Origin: Lysobacter oculi
GTDB lineage: Bacteria; Pseudomonadota; Gammaproteobacteria; Xanthomonadales; Xanthomonadaceae
Reading direction: 5' to 3'
Assembly: GCF_003293695.1 (NCBI RefSeq)
Contig: NZ_CP029556.1
Location: 2,056,001 to 2,120,000 of the forward strand
DNA length: 64,000 bases
Below are positions 8,764-17,823 of this stretch, piece after piece. How positions within the stretch are numbered: the stretch's first letter is position 1; every line of letters begins with the position of its first letter. The notes under the pieces were generated by a model that worked only from the letters and a program-made list of their open reading frames with translations, made no database searches and was not told the origin of the DNA. The translations under genes and the position numbers were made by a program.

Positions 8764-10002
8764 ATGGACACGTCCCCGACTCCGCCGCTCTCGCCCAGCC
8801 TGCTGGCGCGCGCGCCCCATCGCCTGCTGTTCTTCGTCGGCGCGGTCAACGTGCTGCTGGCCATGTTGTGGTGGGCCTGCTGGCTGATCGATGCGCGCTG
8901 GAACCTGGGCCACCTGCCGGCGTCCAGCATCGCGCCGGGCTGGGTGCATGCCATCGTCATGCAGTACCAGCTGCTGCCGCCTTTCATGTTCGGCTTCCTG
9001 CTGACCACCTTTCCCAAGTGGACCGGCCAGCCGGACCTCAAGCGCTGGCATTACCTGCCGGTCGGCATCGGCCTGCTCGGCGGGCAGGTGGCGGTGATCG
9101 CCGGGATGCTGCTGGGGCTGGATGCCTGGGTGCAGATGGGCCTGTTCATGGCGACCGCCGGCTGGGGCTACGGCATCGTGCAACTGCTGCGCGTGCTGCT
9201 GGCCGAACGCCGCGCCGGCAAGGGCCCGACCTGGCATGCATGGTCGTGCTTCGCGGCGCTGGCGCTGGGCTTCATCGGCCTGCTCTGCGTGCTCGCCTTC
9301 CTGCACAGCGGCAACGCGCTGTGGATGTTCGCGGCGATCAAGATCGGCACCTTCGGCCTGCTGCTGCCGGTGTACTTCACGGTCGCGCATCGCATGTTCC
9401 CGTTCTTTGCCGGCAACGTGGTCGCGGGCTACAGGCCGTGGCGCCCGTTCTGGGTGCTGGGCGCGATGTGGCCGCTGCTGCTCGCGCACCTGGTGCTGGA
9501 ACTCTTCCACGCCTATCCGCTGCTGTGGCTGGTGGACATGCCGCTGCTCGCGCTGACCGGGTTCGTGCTCTACCGCTGGTGGCCGCGGGGCAACGCGCCG
9601 GGCCTGCTGTGGGTGCTGTTCATCGGCTTCGCGTGGCTGCCGCTGGCGTTCACGCTGTATTCGATGCAGAGCCTGCTGTACGCCGCGACCGGCGAGTTCA
9701 TGTTCGGCCGCGGACCGGCGCATGCGCTGTTCATCGGCTTCTTCGGCTCGCTGCTGGTGGCGATGGTGACGCGGGTGACCCAGGGCCATTCCGGCCGACC
9801 GCTGGCGATGCCGAAGTCCGGCTGGTTCGCCTTCGCCGTGCTGCAGCTGGTCGCGGTGCTGCGCGTGCTCTCCGAAATGCTGCCCGACCCCGGCTTCTGG
9901 CACGCGGTCGCGGCGGTCGGCTGGCTGCTCGCGTTCCTGCCGTGGGTGCTGCGTTCGGCCGGCATCTACCTGCGCCCGCGCATCGACGGCCGCCCCGGCT
10001 GA
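8764..10002 (+). CDS. nnrS: NnrS family haem- and copper-containing membrane protein
   Basis: A 412-residue polytopic membrane protein with about 12 hydrophobic helices. Family motifs include PFMFGFLLTTFPKWTG (about residues 75-90), the VAHRMFPFF block and GRGPAHALFIGFFGS. NnrS proteins are known to relieve NO stress and accompany denitrification genes. I set the start at 8764 rather than upstream in-frame ATGs because the FNR box lies exactly 41.5 bases before it. No Shine-Dalgarno is present, so the mRNA is predicted to be leaderless. The SirB2 family gene follows after 57 bases. Confidence 0.92.
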   Translation: MDTSPTPPLSPSLLARAPHRLLFFVGAVNVLLAMLWWACWLIDARWNLGHLPASSIAPGWVHAIVMQYQLLPPFMFGFLLTTFPKWTGQPDLKRWHYLPVGIGLLGGQVAVIAGMLLGLDAWVQMGLFMATAGWGYGIVQLLRVLLAERRAGKGPTWHAWSCFAALALGFIGLLCVLAFLHSGNALWMFAAIKIGTFGLLLPVYFTVAHRMFPFFAGNVVAGYRPWRPFWVLGAMWPLLLAHLVLELFHAYPLLWLVDMPLLALTGFVLYRWWPRGNAPGLLWVLFIGFAWLPLAFTLYSMQSLLYAATGEFMFGRGPAHALFIGFFGSLLVAMVTRVTQGHSGRPLAMPKSGWFAFAVLQLVAVLRVLSEMLPDPGFWHAVAAVGWLLAFLPWVLRSAGIYLRPRIDGRPG

Positions 10003-10059
10003 CCACGCCCGTTCGACAATGATCAGGCCGGACATGCCGGCCCCTGGAAGACTGTCCCC

Positions 10060-10461
10060 ATGATCGAGTTCTACCCGCAGATCAAGATGCTCCACATCGC
10101 CCTGGTGCTGCTGTCCGGTGCGCTGTTCGCGCTGCGTGGCGGCGCCGCGCTGCTCGGCATGCGCTGGCCGCGCCACGTCGCCGTGCGCTACACCAGCTAC
10201 ACCATCGACACCTTCCTGCTGACCTCGGCGGCGATGCTCGCCACCATCCTGCCACGCGCGCTGTTCGCCAACGGCTGGCTCACGGTCAAGCTGCTGCTGG
10301 TCGTCGCCTACATCGTGCTGGGGGTGATGGCGATGCGGGCTTCGTTGTCGCGCGGCGCCCGCGTGGCGTTCTACATCGCCGCGCTCGCCGTGTTCGCCTT
10401 CATCCTCGGCATCGCGCGCCTGCACAGCCCGTGGGGCTGGCTCGCCCCCTACCTGGCTTGA
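10060..10461 (+). CDS. SirB2 family membrane protein
   Basis: A 133-residue protein with four predicted helices and the SirB2-like opening YPQIKMLHIALVLLSGALF, then RYTSYTIDTFLLTSAAML and a C-terminal ILGIARLHSPWG. GGAAG lies upstream of the ATG. The family is widespread but has no firm biochemical role. Its position between nnrS and a decarboxylase gene, with only four bases to the next start, suggests co-transcription. Confidence 0.85.
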   Translation: MIEFYPQIKMLHIALVLLSGALFALRGGAALLGMRWPRHVAVRYTSYTIDTFLLTSAAMLATILPRALFANGWLTVKLLLVVAYIVLGVMAMRASLSRGARVAFYIAALAVFAFILGIARLHSPWGWLAPYLA

Positions 10462-10465
10462 TCCC

Positions 10466-12391
10466 ATGACCGGACTGCGCACCGCGGGGGGGATGCTCGA
10501 TGCCTGCTTCCTCGGCCCCTACGGCGAGAACGACGCCCTGCTGGAAAAACTCGTCGTCGAGTTCCTGCGCGACCACGTTTACTGGCGCCGCAACTTCCAC
10601 CCCGAAGACCCGCCGGCGATCCCCACCGACGCCGCCTTCGATCCCGGCTACCGCGCCTTCGAAGCCCGCCTGCGCCGCGAGCTGCACGCGCTCTCCGCGC
10701 AGCTCAAGAAATCGGTGCCGTTCCACAGCCCGCGCTACATCGGCCACATGGCCAGCGACCTGCTGCTGCCGGGCATCGCCGCGCAGATCCTCACCCTGCC
10801 CTACAACCCCAACAACGTCAGCGAGGACGCCGCGCCGGTCACCGTGGACATGGAGGTCGAAGTGGGCCTGCAATTGGCGCGGATGGTGGGCTATCCGCAC
10901 GATCCCGATGTCGATGTCTGCGCGTTCGGCCACCTCACCTCCGGCGGCACGCTCGCCAACTACCAGGCATTGCGCATGGCGCTGGCGTTGAAGGCGTTTC
11001 CGGTCGCCCTGCGCGCCGCCGGCGTGCCGGAGATCGGCGTGCCCGACGACGATTGGGCGGCGTTCAACCTCGGGTCTGCTGCCGGTACCGAACTCGTCGC
11101 CAAGTGGAAGAAATGGCTGGCCGCCTTGCCGCCGCGCGAACACCGCGCGTGGAAGGCCAAGGTCGAAGCCGAACGCATCGAGCGCCGCGGCCTGGTCGAT
11201 TTCTTCGCCACCCACGCACAACTCAAATCGCCGTGGGTGCTGGCGCCGATCACCGCGCATTACTCGTGGTCGAAGGGCATGAAGCTGCTCGGCCTGGGCC
11301 GTGCGCAACTCAAGCTGATGCCCGAGCGCGACATGCGCCTCGACATCGACGCCCTGCGCGACACCCTGGCCACCTGCGCGCGTGACCACCAGCCGGTGCT
11401 GATGGCCGTGGGCGTGTTCGGAACCACCGAATACGGCACGGTCGATCCGATCGACGGCCTGGTCGATGCACGCGATGCCGCGCTCGCCGACGGCCTGGGT
11501 TTCAGCGTGCATGTCGATGCGGCCTGGGGCGGCTACCTCGCCACCGTGTTCCGCAACGAAGACGGCAGCCTGCGCACGCGCGACGAAGTGGCCGCCGGCT
11601 TCAGCCACTTCCCGCGCCCGGAAGTGCATGCGGCGGTCGCCGCGCTCGGCCGCACCGATTCCATCACCATCGACCCGCACAAGCTCGGCTACCTGCCCTA
11701 CGGCGCCGGCGCGTTCCTGTGCCGCGACCACCGCGCCATGCCGCTGCTCGCCGAATCCGCCGACTACGTCTTCCACGACCACGCGCTGCGCGGCTACCGC
11801 GCGCGCTACCGCAACCTCGGCCAGTTCATTCCCGAAGGCTCCAAGCCCGGCGCGAACGTCGCCGCGGTCTACGTCACCCACAAGGTGCTGCCGCTCGACC
11901 ACGGCAACTTCGGGCAGCTGCCGGCGCAGACCGTGCAGTCGGCGGAAGCCTTCCACGCCGCCGCGCTGGCCTTCGCCGAACGCGTGCGCGAACGCGCCAC
12001 CGTCATCGTGCCGTTCCCGCCCGACAGCAACCTGGTCTGCGTGGCGTTCAACCCGGCCGGCAACCGCGACATCGCCGGCGCCAACGCCTTCGCGCGCCGC
12101 CTGCACGACGAACTGCGGGTGGACCCGGGCACGCCGCTGCAGGACCGCAGCTTCTTCGGTTCGGTGACGATGCTGCGCCCGGAAGCGCTCGGCGAGGCCG
12201 GCATGCGCCGCATCCTCGACGCGCTCGGGCTGGAGGACGGCCCCGACGAGGACGGCGAACACCACCTGGTCATCCTCCGCCACACGCTGATGAACCCGTG
12301 GCTGATCGACCACCACAACGGCATCAGCTACATCGACCTGTACTTCCGCCACCTCGAACAACGCATCGCGGCGCTGCTGCCCGCGCGATGA
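10466..12391 (+). CDS. PLP-dependent decarboxylase, bacterial tyrosine-decarboxylase type
   Basis: A 641-residue group II decarboxylase. The PLP lysine is Lys406 in DPHKLGYLPYGAG, preceded by HVDAAWGGY with the cofactor-stacking Asp. The N-terminal blocks YNPNNVSEDAAPVT and FGHLTSGGTLANY closely resemble bacterial tyrosine decarboxylases, and the length of about 640 fits that group rather than the shorter glutamate decarboxylases. Substrate cannot be fixed from sequence alone; aromatic amino acids or aspartate are both reasonable. It starts four bases after the SirB2 gene without a ribosome site, suggesting translational coupling. The link to denitrification genes is unexplained. Confidence 0.82.
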   Translation: MTGLRTAGGMLDACFLGPYGENDALLEKLVVEFLRDHVYWRRNFHPEDPPAIPTDAAFDPGYRAFEARLRRELHALSAQLKKSVPFHSPRYIGHMASDLLLPGIAAQILTLPYNPNNVSEDAAPVTVDMEVEVGLQLARMVGYPHDPDVDVCAFGHLTSGGTLANYQALRMALALKAFPVALRAAGVPEIGVPDDDWAAFNLGSAAGTELVAKWKKWLAALPPREHRAWKAKVEAERIERRGLVDFFATHAQLKSPWVLAPITAHYSWSKGMKLLGLGRAQLKLMPERDMRLDIDALRDTLATCARDHQPVLMAVGVFGTTEYGTVDPIDGLVDARDAALADGLGFSVHVDAAWGGYLATVFRNEDGSLRTRDEVAAGFSHFPRPEVHAAVAALGRTDSITIDPHKLGYLPYGAGAFLCRDHRAMPLLAESADYVFHDHALRGYRARYRNLGQFIPEGSKPGANVAAVYVTHKVLPLDHGNFGQLPAQTVQSAEAFHAAALAFAERVRERATVIVPFPPDSNLVCVAFNPAGNRDIAGANAFARRLHDELRVDPGTPLQDRSFFGSVTMLRPEALGEAGMRRILDALGLEDGPDEDGEHHLVILRHTLMNPWLIDHHNGISYIDLYFRHLEQRIAALLPAR

Positions 12392-12433
12392 CGCGATAAT
12401 GGCCGGCGATCACGCCACGGAGCCACGCCGGCC

Positions 12434-13510
12434 ATGAACGCCACCGACGAACGCAGCTGGGTCGCCTCGGCCATCGCCGTACTGCAACGCGAGTCCGCGC
12501 GCTCGGCCGACACCCACCTGCTGCACATGGCGTTCCCGGGTTTCCCCGGCATCGACTTCTATTTCAAGGACGAGGCTGCGCACCCGACCGGCAGCCTCAA
12601 GCATCGCCTCGCGCGTTCGCTGTTCCTCTACGCGCTGTGCAACGGGCGGCTGAAACCGGGGCAGGCGGTGGTCGATGCGTCTTCGGGCAGCACCGCGATT
12701 TCCGAAGCCTGGTTCGCGCGCCTGCTGGGCCTGCCGTTCACCGCGGTGATGCCGGACTGCACCTCGCCCGGCAAGATCGCCGCGATCCGCTCGCTCGACG
12801 GCCATTACGACCTCACCCCGCCCGGCAAATGCACGCAGGAACGCGCACGCGAAATCGCCGCCGACGGCGCCTGCTTCCTCGACCAGTTCGGCCTGGCCGA
12901 ACGCGCCACCGACTGGCGCGGCAACAACAACATCGCCGAATCCATCATCGGCCAGCTGGAGTGCGAGCCGCATCCGGCGCCGGCGTGGATCGTCTGCGGC
13001 GTGGGCACCGGCGGCACCTCGGCCACCCTCGGCCGCTACCTGCGCTATCGCGGTCTGCCCACCCGGCTCTGCGTGGCCGAGCCGACCGGCATGGCCTACG
13101 CGCGGGCGTGGCCCACGCATGACCGCGCGGTGCACGTGGAATGCAGCAGCCTGATCGAAGGCATCGGCCGGCAGAACGTGGAGCCGAGCTTCCAGTTCGG
13201 CGTGGTCGATGACGTGATCGAAGTGCCGGATGCCGCCTCCATCGCCGCGATGCTGCTGCTGGAGGAGCGACTCGGCTTCCGATACGGCGGCTCGTCGGGC
13301 ACCAACCTGGTCGCCTGCCTGCAGCTGGCACAGCGGATGCGCGAGGAAGGCCGCAGCGGCAGCATCGTCACCCTGCTCTGCGATCGCGGCGCGCGTTATC
13401 GCGAAACGCTCTATGACGAGGCGTGGCGTGCGGCGAAGGGGGTCGATGTCGAACGCTGGCTGCCGGCGCTGCGTGACGCGCTTGATTCCGGCGAATTGCG
13501 CGCCGCCTGA
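12434..13510 (+). CDS. PLP-dependent cysteine synthase/desulfhydrase family protein (Cds1-like)
   Basis: A 358-residue fold-type II PLP enzyme. Lys56 in HPTGSLKHRLARSLF is the Schiff-base lysine, and GVGTGGTSATLGRYLRY is the phosphate-binding loop. The stretch KDEAAHPTGSLKHRLA followed by FLYALCNG is typical of the L-cysteine desulfhydrase Cds1 group rather than CysK/CysM, so release of H2S, pyruvate and ammonia from cysteine is the likely reaction. CGGAG precedes the start. It follows the decarboxylase after 42 bases and may be in the same transcript. Confidence 0.82.
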   Translation: MNATDERSWVASAIAVLQRESARSADTHLLHMAFPGFPGIDFYFKDEAAHPTGSLKHRLARSLFLYALCNGRLKPGQAVVDASSGSTAISEAWFARLLGLPFTAVMPDCTSPGKIAAIRSLDGHYDLTPPGKCTQERAREIAADGACFLDQFGLAERATDWRGNNNIAESIIGQLECEPHPAPAWIVCGVGTGGTSATLGRYLRYRGLPTRLCVAEPTGMAYARAWPTHDRAVHVECSSLIEGIGRQNVEPSFQFGVVDDVIEVPDAASIAAMLLLEERLGFRYGGSSGTNLVACLQLAQRMREEGRSGSIVTLLCDRGARYRETLYDEAWRAAKGVDVERWLPALRDALDSGELRAA

Positions 13511-13603
13511 GCCGCGATCCTGACGCGGCGTTCAGCTGCAGACATCGCGCTGAAGCCGATGCGGTTACGGTGGAGTCGTACACACGACGCCAAGGAGGAC
13601 CGC

Positions 13604-14521
13604 ATGCCCGTCACCATCACCAAGGCCCGCGCCGCGAAGCTGCTCAATGTCGCGGAAATGAAGTTGTACGAAGAGAGCCGCGTGCACACGCTGCGTGCGC
13701 TGTCGGCCAGCCAGATCGACCGCCGCGTCATCCGCATGCGCGACCTGCGCGACCGCGCGCGTGACCTCCTGCAGCGCCAGCGCGTGGCGATGCGCGAGCG
13801 CACCGGCAGCAAGCGCGGCGAAAGCGGCGAGGCCGTGCAGCAGCGCAGCAAGGACAAGATCGAGCTGCTGTCGGACATGTTGAAGCGCTTCGAGGGCCAG
13901 CTGAAGATCGCACGCAAGGCCGAGGCCGCCGGCCAGCCGCCGAAGAACGCGCCCAAGCGCCACGCCACCCGCAAGGCGGCGAAAACGCGCGGTACCGCGC
14001 CCGGCAAGGACTTCACCGCCGCGCGCATGCGCAGCCGCCGCAAGGACGCCGACGAAGCCGCCGACACCATGCGCGCGCGCAAGAATCCGGCGACGGACGC
14101 GTCGGCCGAGGACCTGCCGCTTGCACGCGGCAGCGCGAAGAAGAAGGTCGCGAAGAAAAAGACCGCAGCGAAAAAAGCCGCGGCCAAGAAGGCGGTCACG
14201 AAGAAAGCCTTGGCGAAAAAATCCGCGGCAAAGAAAGCACCGGCCAAGAAGACCGCTGTCGCCAAGTCCGCTGTCCCGCCCTTCGCGCCGCAGCCGCCGG
14301 CCAGCCCGCTGCCCGGCGGCGACACCGGCGGCAAACGCACCGCCAACCTGAAGGCGCTCAACGAATCCGGCGGCGGCCGGCTGCATGTCGGCTACGCCAA
14401 CGTGCGCGCGCAGAACATTGCGCTGGAGCAGAAGCTGGAAGCCGGCCGCAAGACGCCGATCCAGGGCCATGTCTCATCGCGTGGCCGACGCAACCAGGGC
14501 AAGCGCGACGGCCGCGGCTGA
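13604..14521 (+). CDS. Lysine/alanine-rich protein with histone H1-like segment
   Basis: A 305-residue protein. I chose the ATG at 13604 because AAGGAGG sits five bases upstream. Residues 1-110 are predicted helical and charged (KARAAKLLNVAEMKLYEESR). Residues of about 180-225 are a low-complexity run of KKxAAKK units resembling histone H1 and AlgP tails, which bind DNA non-specifically. The C-terminal 60 residues (GGGRLHVGYANVRAQNIALE) are not low-complexity and look conserved. I know no assigned function; nucleoid binding is an inference from the tail. A strong bidirectional terminator follows. Confidence 0.8.
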   Translation: MPVTITKARAAKLLNVAEMKLYEESRVHTLRALSASQIDRRVIRMRDLRDRARDLLQRQRVAMRERTGSKRGESGEAVQQRSKDKIELLSDMLKRFEGQLKIARKAEAAGQPPKNAPKRHATRKAAKTRGTAPGKDFTAARMRSRRKDADEAADTMRARKNPATDASAEDLPLARGSAKKKVAKKKTAAKKAAAKKAVTKKALAKKSAAKKAPAKKTAVAKSAVPPFAPQPPASPLPGGDTGGKRTANLKALNESGGGRLHVGYANVRAQNIALEQKLEAGRKTPIQGHVSSRGRRNQGKRDGRG

Positions 14522-14544
14522 GCCCGCGCTTCCTTCGACCCACA

Positions 14545-14570
14545 AAAAAGCGCCCTTCCGGGCGCTTTTT
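14545..14570. terminator. Bidirectional intrinsic terminator
   Basis: Stem AAAAAGCGCCC / GGGCGCTTTTT with loop TTCC. It has a T-run on both strands and lies between the convergent lysine-rich gene and fabB, serving both. Confidence 0.9.
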
Positions 14571-14604
14571 CTTCATGCCGATGTCGATGCCGATGCGGCG
14601 GCGC

Positions 14605-15828
14605 TCAGTCCATCCGCCCGAACACCAGCGTCGCGTTGGTGCCGCCGAAGCCGAAGCTGTTCGACATCACCGTATCGAGCTGCGCCTCGCGGGTTTCGCG
14701 CAGGATCGGGAAGCCTTCGCAGCGTTCGTCGAGCGCATCGATGTGGTGCGAGGCGGCCATGAAACCGTCGCGCATCATCAGCAGGCAGTAGATCGCCTCG
14801 TGCACGCTGGCCGCGCCCAGCGAATGGCCGCTCAGCGCCTTGGTCGACGACAGCGGCGGCACCGCGTCGCCGAACGCCTCGCGCACGGCGGCGAGTTCGG
14901 TGACATCGCCCAGCGGCGTCGAGGTGCCATGGGTGTTGAGGTAGTCGATGCGGCGGTCGAGGCCGGCCATCGACATCGTCATGCAGCGCACCGCGCCCTC
15001 GCCGCTCGGCGCGACCATGTCGGCACCGTCGCTGGTGACGCCATAGCCGAGCAGTTCGGCATGGATGCGTGCGCCGCGCGCCTTCGCGTGTACGTAGTCC
15101 TCCAGCACCAGCATGCCGCCGCCGGAACCGATGACGAAGCCGTCGCGCGCCGCGTCGTACGGCCGCGAGGCGACGGCGGGGGTCTCGTTGAAATGCGTGG
15201 ACAGCGCGCCCATCGCGTCGAACTGGCAGGTCATGCCCCAGTGCAGTTCCTCGCCGCCACCGGCGAAGACGATGTCCTGCGCGCCGTGGCGGATCAGGTC
15301 CGCCGCCGCGCCGATGCAGTGCGCCGAGGTCGCGCAGGCCGCCGACAGCGAATAGCTTACGCCCTTGATCGCGAACGCGGTGGCCAGCGCCGCCGACACC
15401 GTGCTGCACATCGTGCGCGGGACCATGTACGGGCCGACCTTGCGCACGCCTTTCTCGCGCATCAGATCACCGGTGGCGATCTGCCATTCCGGCGAGCCGC
15501 CACCGGAGCCGGCGATCACGCCGACGCGCGGCTGGCTGATCGAAGCGGCATCGAGCCCCGCATCGACCATGGCCTGCTGCATGGCGACGTGCGCGTAGGC
15601 CGCGGCATCGCCCTCGAAGCGCTTCTGCTTGCGGTCGATCAGCGCGTCCAGGTCGATGTCGCAGACGCCGGCCACTTGCGAACGCAGGCCCATCTCCGCG
15701 TATTCGGGCACGAAGCGGATGCCGCTGCGGCCCGCGCGCAGGGAAGCCGACACCGCATCGGCATCATTGCCCAGCGGCGAGACGATGCCGAGGCCGGTGA
15801 CCACGACGCGGCGTTGCGCGGCACTCAT
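14605..15828 (-). CDS. fabB: 3-oxoacyl-ACP synthase I
   Basis: A 407-residue ketoacyl-ACP synthase. The Cys-His-His triad is visible: Cys165 in [10 protein letters not shown], His300 in [11 protein letters not shown] and His335 in [10 protein letters not shown]. The C-terminus has the [11 protein letters not shown] signature. The start overlaps the fabA stop by one base (TGATG), and GGAGGA lies just upstream, so translation is coupled to fabA. With FabA it forms the unsaturated branch of fatty-acid synthesis in the cytoplasm. Confidence 0.96.
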   Translation of the reverse strand: MSAAQRRVVVTGLGIVSPLGNDADAVSASLRAGRSGIRFVPEYAEMGLRSQVAGVCDIDLDALIDRKQKRFEGDAAAYAHVAMQQAMVDAGLDAASISQPRVGVIAGSGGGSPEWQIATGDLMREKGVRKVGPYMVPRTMCSTVSAALATAFAIKGVSYSLSAACATSAHCIGAAADLIRHGAQDIVFAGGGEELHWGMTCQFDAMGALSTHFNETPAVASRPYDAARDGFVIGSGGGMLVLEDYVHAKARGARIHAELLGYGVTSDGADMVAPSGEGAVRCMTMSMAGLDRRIDYLNTHGTSTPLGDVTELAAVREAFGDAVPPLSSTKALSGHSLGAASVHEAIYCLLMMRDGFMAASHHIDALDERCEGFPILRETREAQLDTVMSNSFGFGGTNATLVFGRMD

Positions 15829-16343
15829 CAGAAATCCTCCGTGGACTGGAACAGGCCGACGCGCAGGTCCTTGGCCACGTAGATCTCGCGCCCATCGACC
15901 AGGGTGCGGCCGTCGGCGATCACCAGGCGCAGCTTGCCGCGCAGCACGCGGCGGATGTCGATCTCGTACTGCACGACTTTCGCGCTCGGCAGCACCTGGC
16001 CGGTGAACTTGACCTCGCCCACGCCCAGCGCGCGGCCACGGCCGGGTTCGCCCAGCCACGGCAGGTAGAAACCGGCGAGCTGCCACATCGCGTCCACGCC
16101 CAGGCAGCCCGGCATCACCGGGTCGCCGACGAAATGGCAGCCGAAGAACCAGAGGTCGGGGCTGATGTCGAGTTCGGCACGGATCACGCCCTTGCCGTTG
16201 GCGCCGCCGGTCTCGCTGATCTCGGTGATGCGGTCGAACATCAGCATCGGCGGCGCGGGCAGTTTCGCGTTGCCGGGGCCGAAGAGTTCGCCGCGGGCGC
16301 AGGCCAGCAGCGCTTCACGGTCGAAGGCGTGGGGTCGTGTCAT
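15828..16343 (-). CDS. fabA: 3-hydroxydecanoyl-ACP dehydratase/isomerase
   Basis: A 171-residue enzyme that dehydrates 3-hydroxydecanoyl-ACP and isomerises trans-2- to cis-3-decenoyl-ACP. Catalytic His70 and Asp84 stand at the same positions as in E. coli FabA, within [22 protein letters not shown]. Length is normal. I chose the start MTRPHAF over an in-frame ATG 51 bases upstream because it matches the family start. First gene of the fabA-fabB operon. Confidence 0.96.
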   Translation of the reverse strand: MTRPHAFDREALLACARGELFGPGNAKLPAPPMLMFDRITEISETGGANGKGVIRAELDISPDLWFFGCHFVGDPVMPGCLGVDAMWQLAGFYLPWLGEPGRGRALGVGEVKFTGQVLPSAKVVQYEIDIRRVLRGKLRLVIADGRTLVDGREIYVAKDLRVGLFQSTEDF

Positions 16344-16437
16344 CGGACCAATCGGGTTCGGGTGACCCGCGAGTGTAGGCAGTGCGGCCCGCAATGCGCG
16401 TCGGTATGGACGCGCATGCGTTCAGGCTGCCGGGTTT

Positions 16438-17643
16438 TCACGGCTTGGCGCTGCCCTTCCATTCCATCTGCAGCCACCATTTGCGGGCATCGCTGCCCAG
16501 GCCGTCGGCGCGGTAGTCGGCCACCTTCGCCATCAGGGTGGTGCCCTTGGCGATGGGCCAGCTGAGCGAGGCGTCCAGCTCGTTGCCGTAGCGCCCGCTG
16601 CCGGCGTCGGGCCGGTAGTCGTGCCAAGCCATCTGCAGCATCGGCTTGCCGCCATGGCGCTCGTCGGCCACCGCGGCACCCAGCGCGAGATAGCGGTCGT
16701 CGAGCCCGCGGGCCGGGGTGGTGGTGAATTTGTCGGCCCAGCCGTTGAAGGCGTGTAGCGTGGCGAGCGGCGTCTGCAGGGCGTGGCGGCCATCGCCCCC
16801 CAGGTGCTCCCAACCGGCCTTGGCCTGCCAGCGACCCATCTGCAGGCCCGGTTCCAGCAGCCAGTAATCGTGTTCGAAATGCAGCGGGTTGTTGCCGTGG
16901 TCGCGCTGACGGGCGGCTTCGGCGGTCCAGCCGAACTTCGCGCCGGCCACCGGCAGCGCGCCGGTCCAGCGCAGGCCGTGGGTGGCGCTGGAGGCGGCGG
17001 CGACATCGCGGTCCTCATGCAGATAGGCGTAGGCGGTGAGCTGCTGCTTCGCGCCCTTGTATTGCGCATGGATCAGATGGGTGTCGAGGCGGCGCTCGCG
17101 GGCGAGCGGGTCGAGCGCCTCGTCGCCGTTGACGCGGTGCGCCTTGCCCAGCCACGCGTACTGCAGCGCCCACTGCTGTGAGGGCGCGTACTGCAGGTCG
17201 ATGGCATCGAAGGTCTGCTCGTTCTGGCGCCAGCCGGAGTTGCCGATGAAGCGCTGGTTGTCGATGAGCAGGCGTTGCCGCCCGAAGGTGGTGTTGAAGC
17301 CGTGGCCGCTCCACTTCAGCCAGGCCTGGTTGAGCTCGGCGCCGCGCGGATCGACGACCTGCGGATAGGCGGTGCGGCCGTTCGCGCCGCTGTTGTAATG
17401 CTGGTTGCCGATGATGCCTTCGCCTTCGACCAGGCCCTGCCAGCCATGGCCCACCCCGGCACGCAGGCCGGCGCGGGCGCGCAGGGTGTTGGCCTCGGCG
17501 TCGCGCGCGAAGGCGGCGTCATCCACCTGTTCGTGGCGCAGGCGCAGGTCCCACTCCAGGGTCAGGTCGGCGGCATGGGCGGCCGGGGCCAGCCCGGCAA
17601 GGATGGACAGGCAGATCAGGGTTCTGGAAACGCGGAGGTTCAT
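16438..17643 (-). CDS. Outer-membrane beta-barrel protein, alginate-export-like
   Basis: A 401-residue protein with a signal peptide (cleaved after AHAADL) and alternating short beta strands to the end. The pattern [14 protein letters not shown], then [15 protein letters not shown] and [28 protein letters not shown], is typical of the alginate_exp barrel family. It should be an outer-membrane channel; the substrate is unknown. It is divergent from nirK and has its own FNR-type box whose class II spacing puts the transcript start 21 bases before the ATG. That suggests expression during denitrification, possibly for anion passage. Confidence 0.8.
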   Translation of the reverse strand: MNLRVSRTLICLSILAGLAPAAHAADLTLEWDLRLRHEQVDDAAFARDAEANTLRARAGLRAGVGHGWQGLVEGEGIIGNQHYNSGANGRTAYPQVVDPRGAELNQAWLKWSGHGFNTTFGRQRLLIDNQRFIGNSGWRQNEQTFDAIDLQYAPSQQWALQYAWLGKAHRVNGDEALDPLARERRLDTHLIHAQYKGAKQQLTAYAYLHEDRDVAAASSATHGLRWTGALPVAGAKFGWTAEAARQRDHGNNPLHFEHDYWLLEPGLQMGRWQAKAGWEHLGGDGRHALQTPLATLHAFNGWADKFTTTPARGLDDRYLALGAAVADERHGGKPMLQMAWHDYRPDAGSGRYGNELDASLSWPIAKGTTLMAKVADYRADGLGSDARKWWLQMEWKGSAKP

Positions 17644-17698
17644 GGCGGTGCGCCTTGGAAAGTTGCGCGCAGCGTGTGCCTCGCGCGACCGCTCCGCC

Positions 17699-17712
17699 TT
17701 GACCTGCGTCAT
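17699..17712. promoter_or_regulatory. FNR/DNR-type binding site for the minus-strand barrel gene
   Basis: TTGAC-CTGC-GTCAT. For the minus-strand gene starting at 17643 the class II spacing predicts a transcript start at 17664 and a 21-base leader. The -10 positions read A at -11 (17675) and T at -7 (17671) on the minus strand. It is 48 bp from the nirK box, centre to centre. Confidence 0.75.
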
Positions 17713-17746
17713 CGGGAAATACCCGACATCCGCAAAGGTATTTCAC

Positions 17747-17760
17747 TTGACCTGAGTCAG
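17747..17760. promoter_or_regulatory. FNR/DNR-type binding site upstream of nirK
   Basis: TTGAC-CTGA-GTCAG, the same 14 bases as the norB site. Class II spacing gives a transcript start at 17795 and a 29-base leader. The -10 hexamer (17783-17788) has A at -11 and T at -7. Confidence 0.87.
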
Positions 17761-17823
17761 CGCTTTCGTCCACGCTCGGGCGCACCCTGCACCCAGCCAG
17801 AAGCCAACCACGGGGAACCCCTG

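Noticed and set aside
6504..9041. An 845-codon open frame opposite the copper receptor
   Set aside because: It is a complementary-strand artefact of high-GC codon bias; the receptor on the plus strand has clear family motifs.
10007..10025. Possible FNR half-site near TCGACAATGATCAG before the SirB2 gene
   Set aside because: Only one half matches; spacing to the start codon does not fit the class II pattern of the other five sites.
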